27,613 bases of DNA from a virus: the IMG/VR virus record IMGVR_UViG_3300049893_001681, positions 1 through 27,613 of that record. One strand, given 5' to 3'. This document shows, in pieces, positions 27,321 through 27,613 of this stretch. The notes beneath the pieces are model-generated. The model was not told the origin of the DNA, made no database searches, and saw only the letters and a program-made list of their open reading frames with translations. Every line of letters starts with the position of its first letter. Position 1 is the first letter of the stretch. A program made the position numbers and the translations under genes.

Positions 27321-27613
27321 TATAGACGAAATGATTGCGGATAATTGGCTTAATTATTCAAAATCTAACGATACAAGGCATTTTAGAAAGTGTTTTGATG
27401 TTGGATCAAGAGAAATGGATTTAATAGCTTACGAACGATGTTTTGATAGTTTTTACGAAGAATTTGGAATTGGTAAAGATTTCGAAAGGCTAAATGAAAT
27501 GAAACTTCAAAAAATCGAATTAGAGTGTAACTATATAGAAAGCGGAAATGCTTTTGAATTGAACGAAATAAATCTATTAAAAGCAGAAATTGAGGATTTG
27601 ATGAACAAACAGA
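27286..27613 (+). CDS. Partial ORF running off the right edge
   Basis: The ATG at 27286 lies 35 nt inside the preceding gene and the frame stays open to the window end (109 codons). The product is charged and helical with aromatic residues (NWLNYSKSNDTRHFRKCFDV, YERCFDSFYEEFGIGKDF, KLQKIELECNYIESGNAFEL). Placement suggests a tail assembly gene, but no family is recognised. The 3' end is missing. Confidence 0.5.
   Translation, partial: MENTLKEQYFLNIDEMIADNWLNYSKSNDTRHFRKCFDVGSREMDLIAYERCFDSFYEEFGIGKDFERLNEMKLQKIELECNYIESGNAFELNEINLLKAEIEDLMNKQ

Noticed and set aside
1-27613. CRISPR array or tRNA genes
   Set aside because: No regularly spaced repeat-spacer series and no cloverleaf-like conserved tRNA sequence is apparent. 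The only regular repeats are the iterons at 3821-3922.

Overview
This window is a continuous piece of a tailed double-stranded DNA phage or prophage of a Bacteroidota host, most likely a flavobacterium. The evidence is the very low GC content, A-rich leaders without Shine-Dalgarno sequences, repeated promoters of the Bacteroidota type (TTG, about 19 nt, then TAnnTTTG), a flavobacterial-type lipoprotein signal, and proteins of familiar Bacteroidetes-phage families. All credible genes read on the + strand. No integrase, repressor, tRNA or CRISPR array is visible, so the lifestyle cannot be decided here.

Layout. 1-1208: the 3' part of a large structural (tail) gene. 1294-3056: a lysis-like block with a holin-like protein, three small membrane or exported proteins in overlapping frames, one unknown, and an L,D-transpeptidase-fold endolysin candidate, closed by two terminators. 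3247-4963: early regulation and replication. The helix-turn-helix replication protein contains a repeat array plus an A+T tract inside its own gene, as in the lambda-type origin. 4974-9440: recombination and repair, with NinG/Rap, a RadC-like JAB protein, an ERF-type annealing protein, a lambda-exonuclease/YqaJ-like nuclease and an SSB-like DUF3127 protein. 9482-13861: an accessory region of very small genes. Its middle (about 9950-12060) is built of short ORF modules bounded by GCTAACG/GTTAGC-type inverted repeats, with a possible operator, a lipoprotein and a coiled-coil protein.

14039-17903: a tightly packed operon of six genes encoding a ParB-like protein, a DpdA-like transglycosylase, a membrane-hydrolase/QueC-like fusion, QueD, QueE and a phosphoribosyltransferase/FolE fusion. 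Together they could carry GTP through dihydroneopterin triphosphate, 6-carboxytetrahydropterin, 7-carboxy-7-deazaguanine and preQ0 to base exchange in DNA, replacing guanine with a 7-deazaguanine as protection against restriction. Two unusual domain fusions, the apparent loss of the QueC zinc cysteines and non-canonical QueE cysteine spacing make this the most interesting part of the window.

17911-27613: packaging and head morphogenesis, with TerS, TerL, HK97-type portal, prohead protease, major capsid protein, connectors and a tail-tube-like protein, running off the right edge. A four-gene block (19580-20669) with its own promoter and terminators sits between TerL and portal like a moron. 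Its promoter is a near copy of the one at 12093-12176. Because the window starts in a tail gene and ends at the start of the tail region, the missing genes (tape measure, distal tail, possibly lysogeny) probably lie outside both edges.
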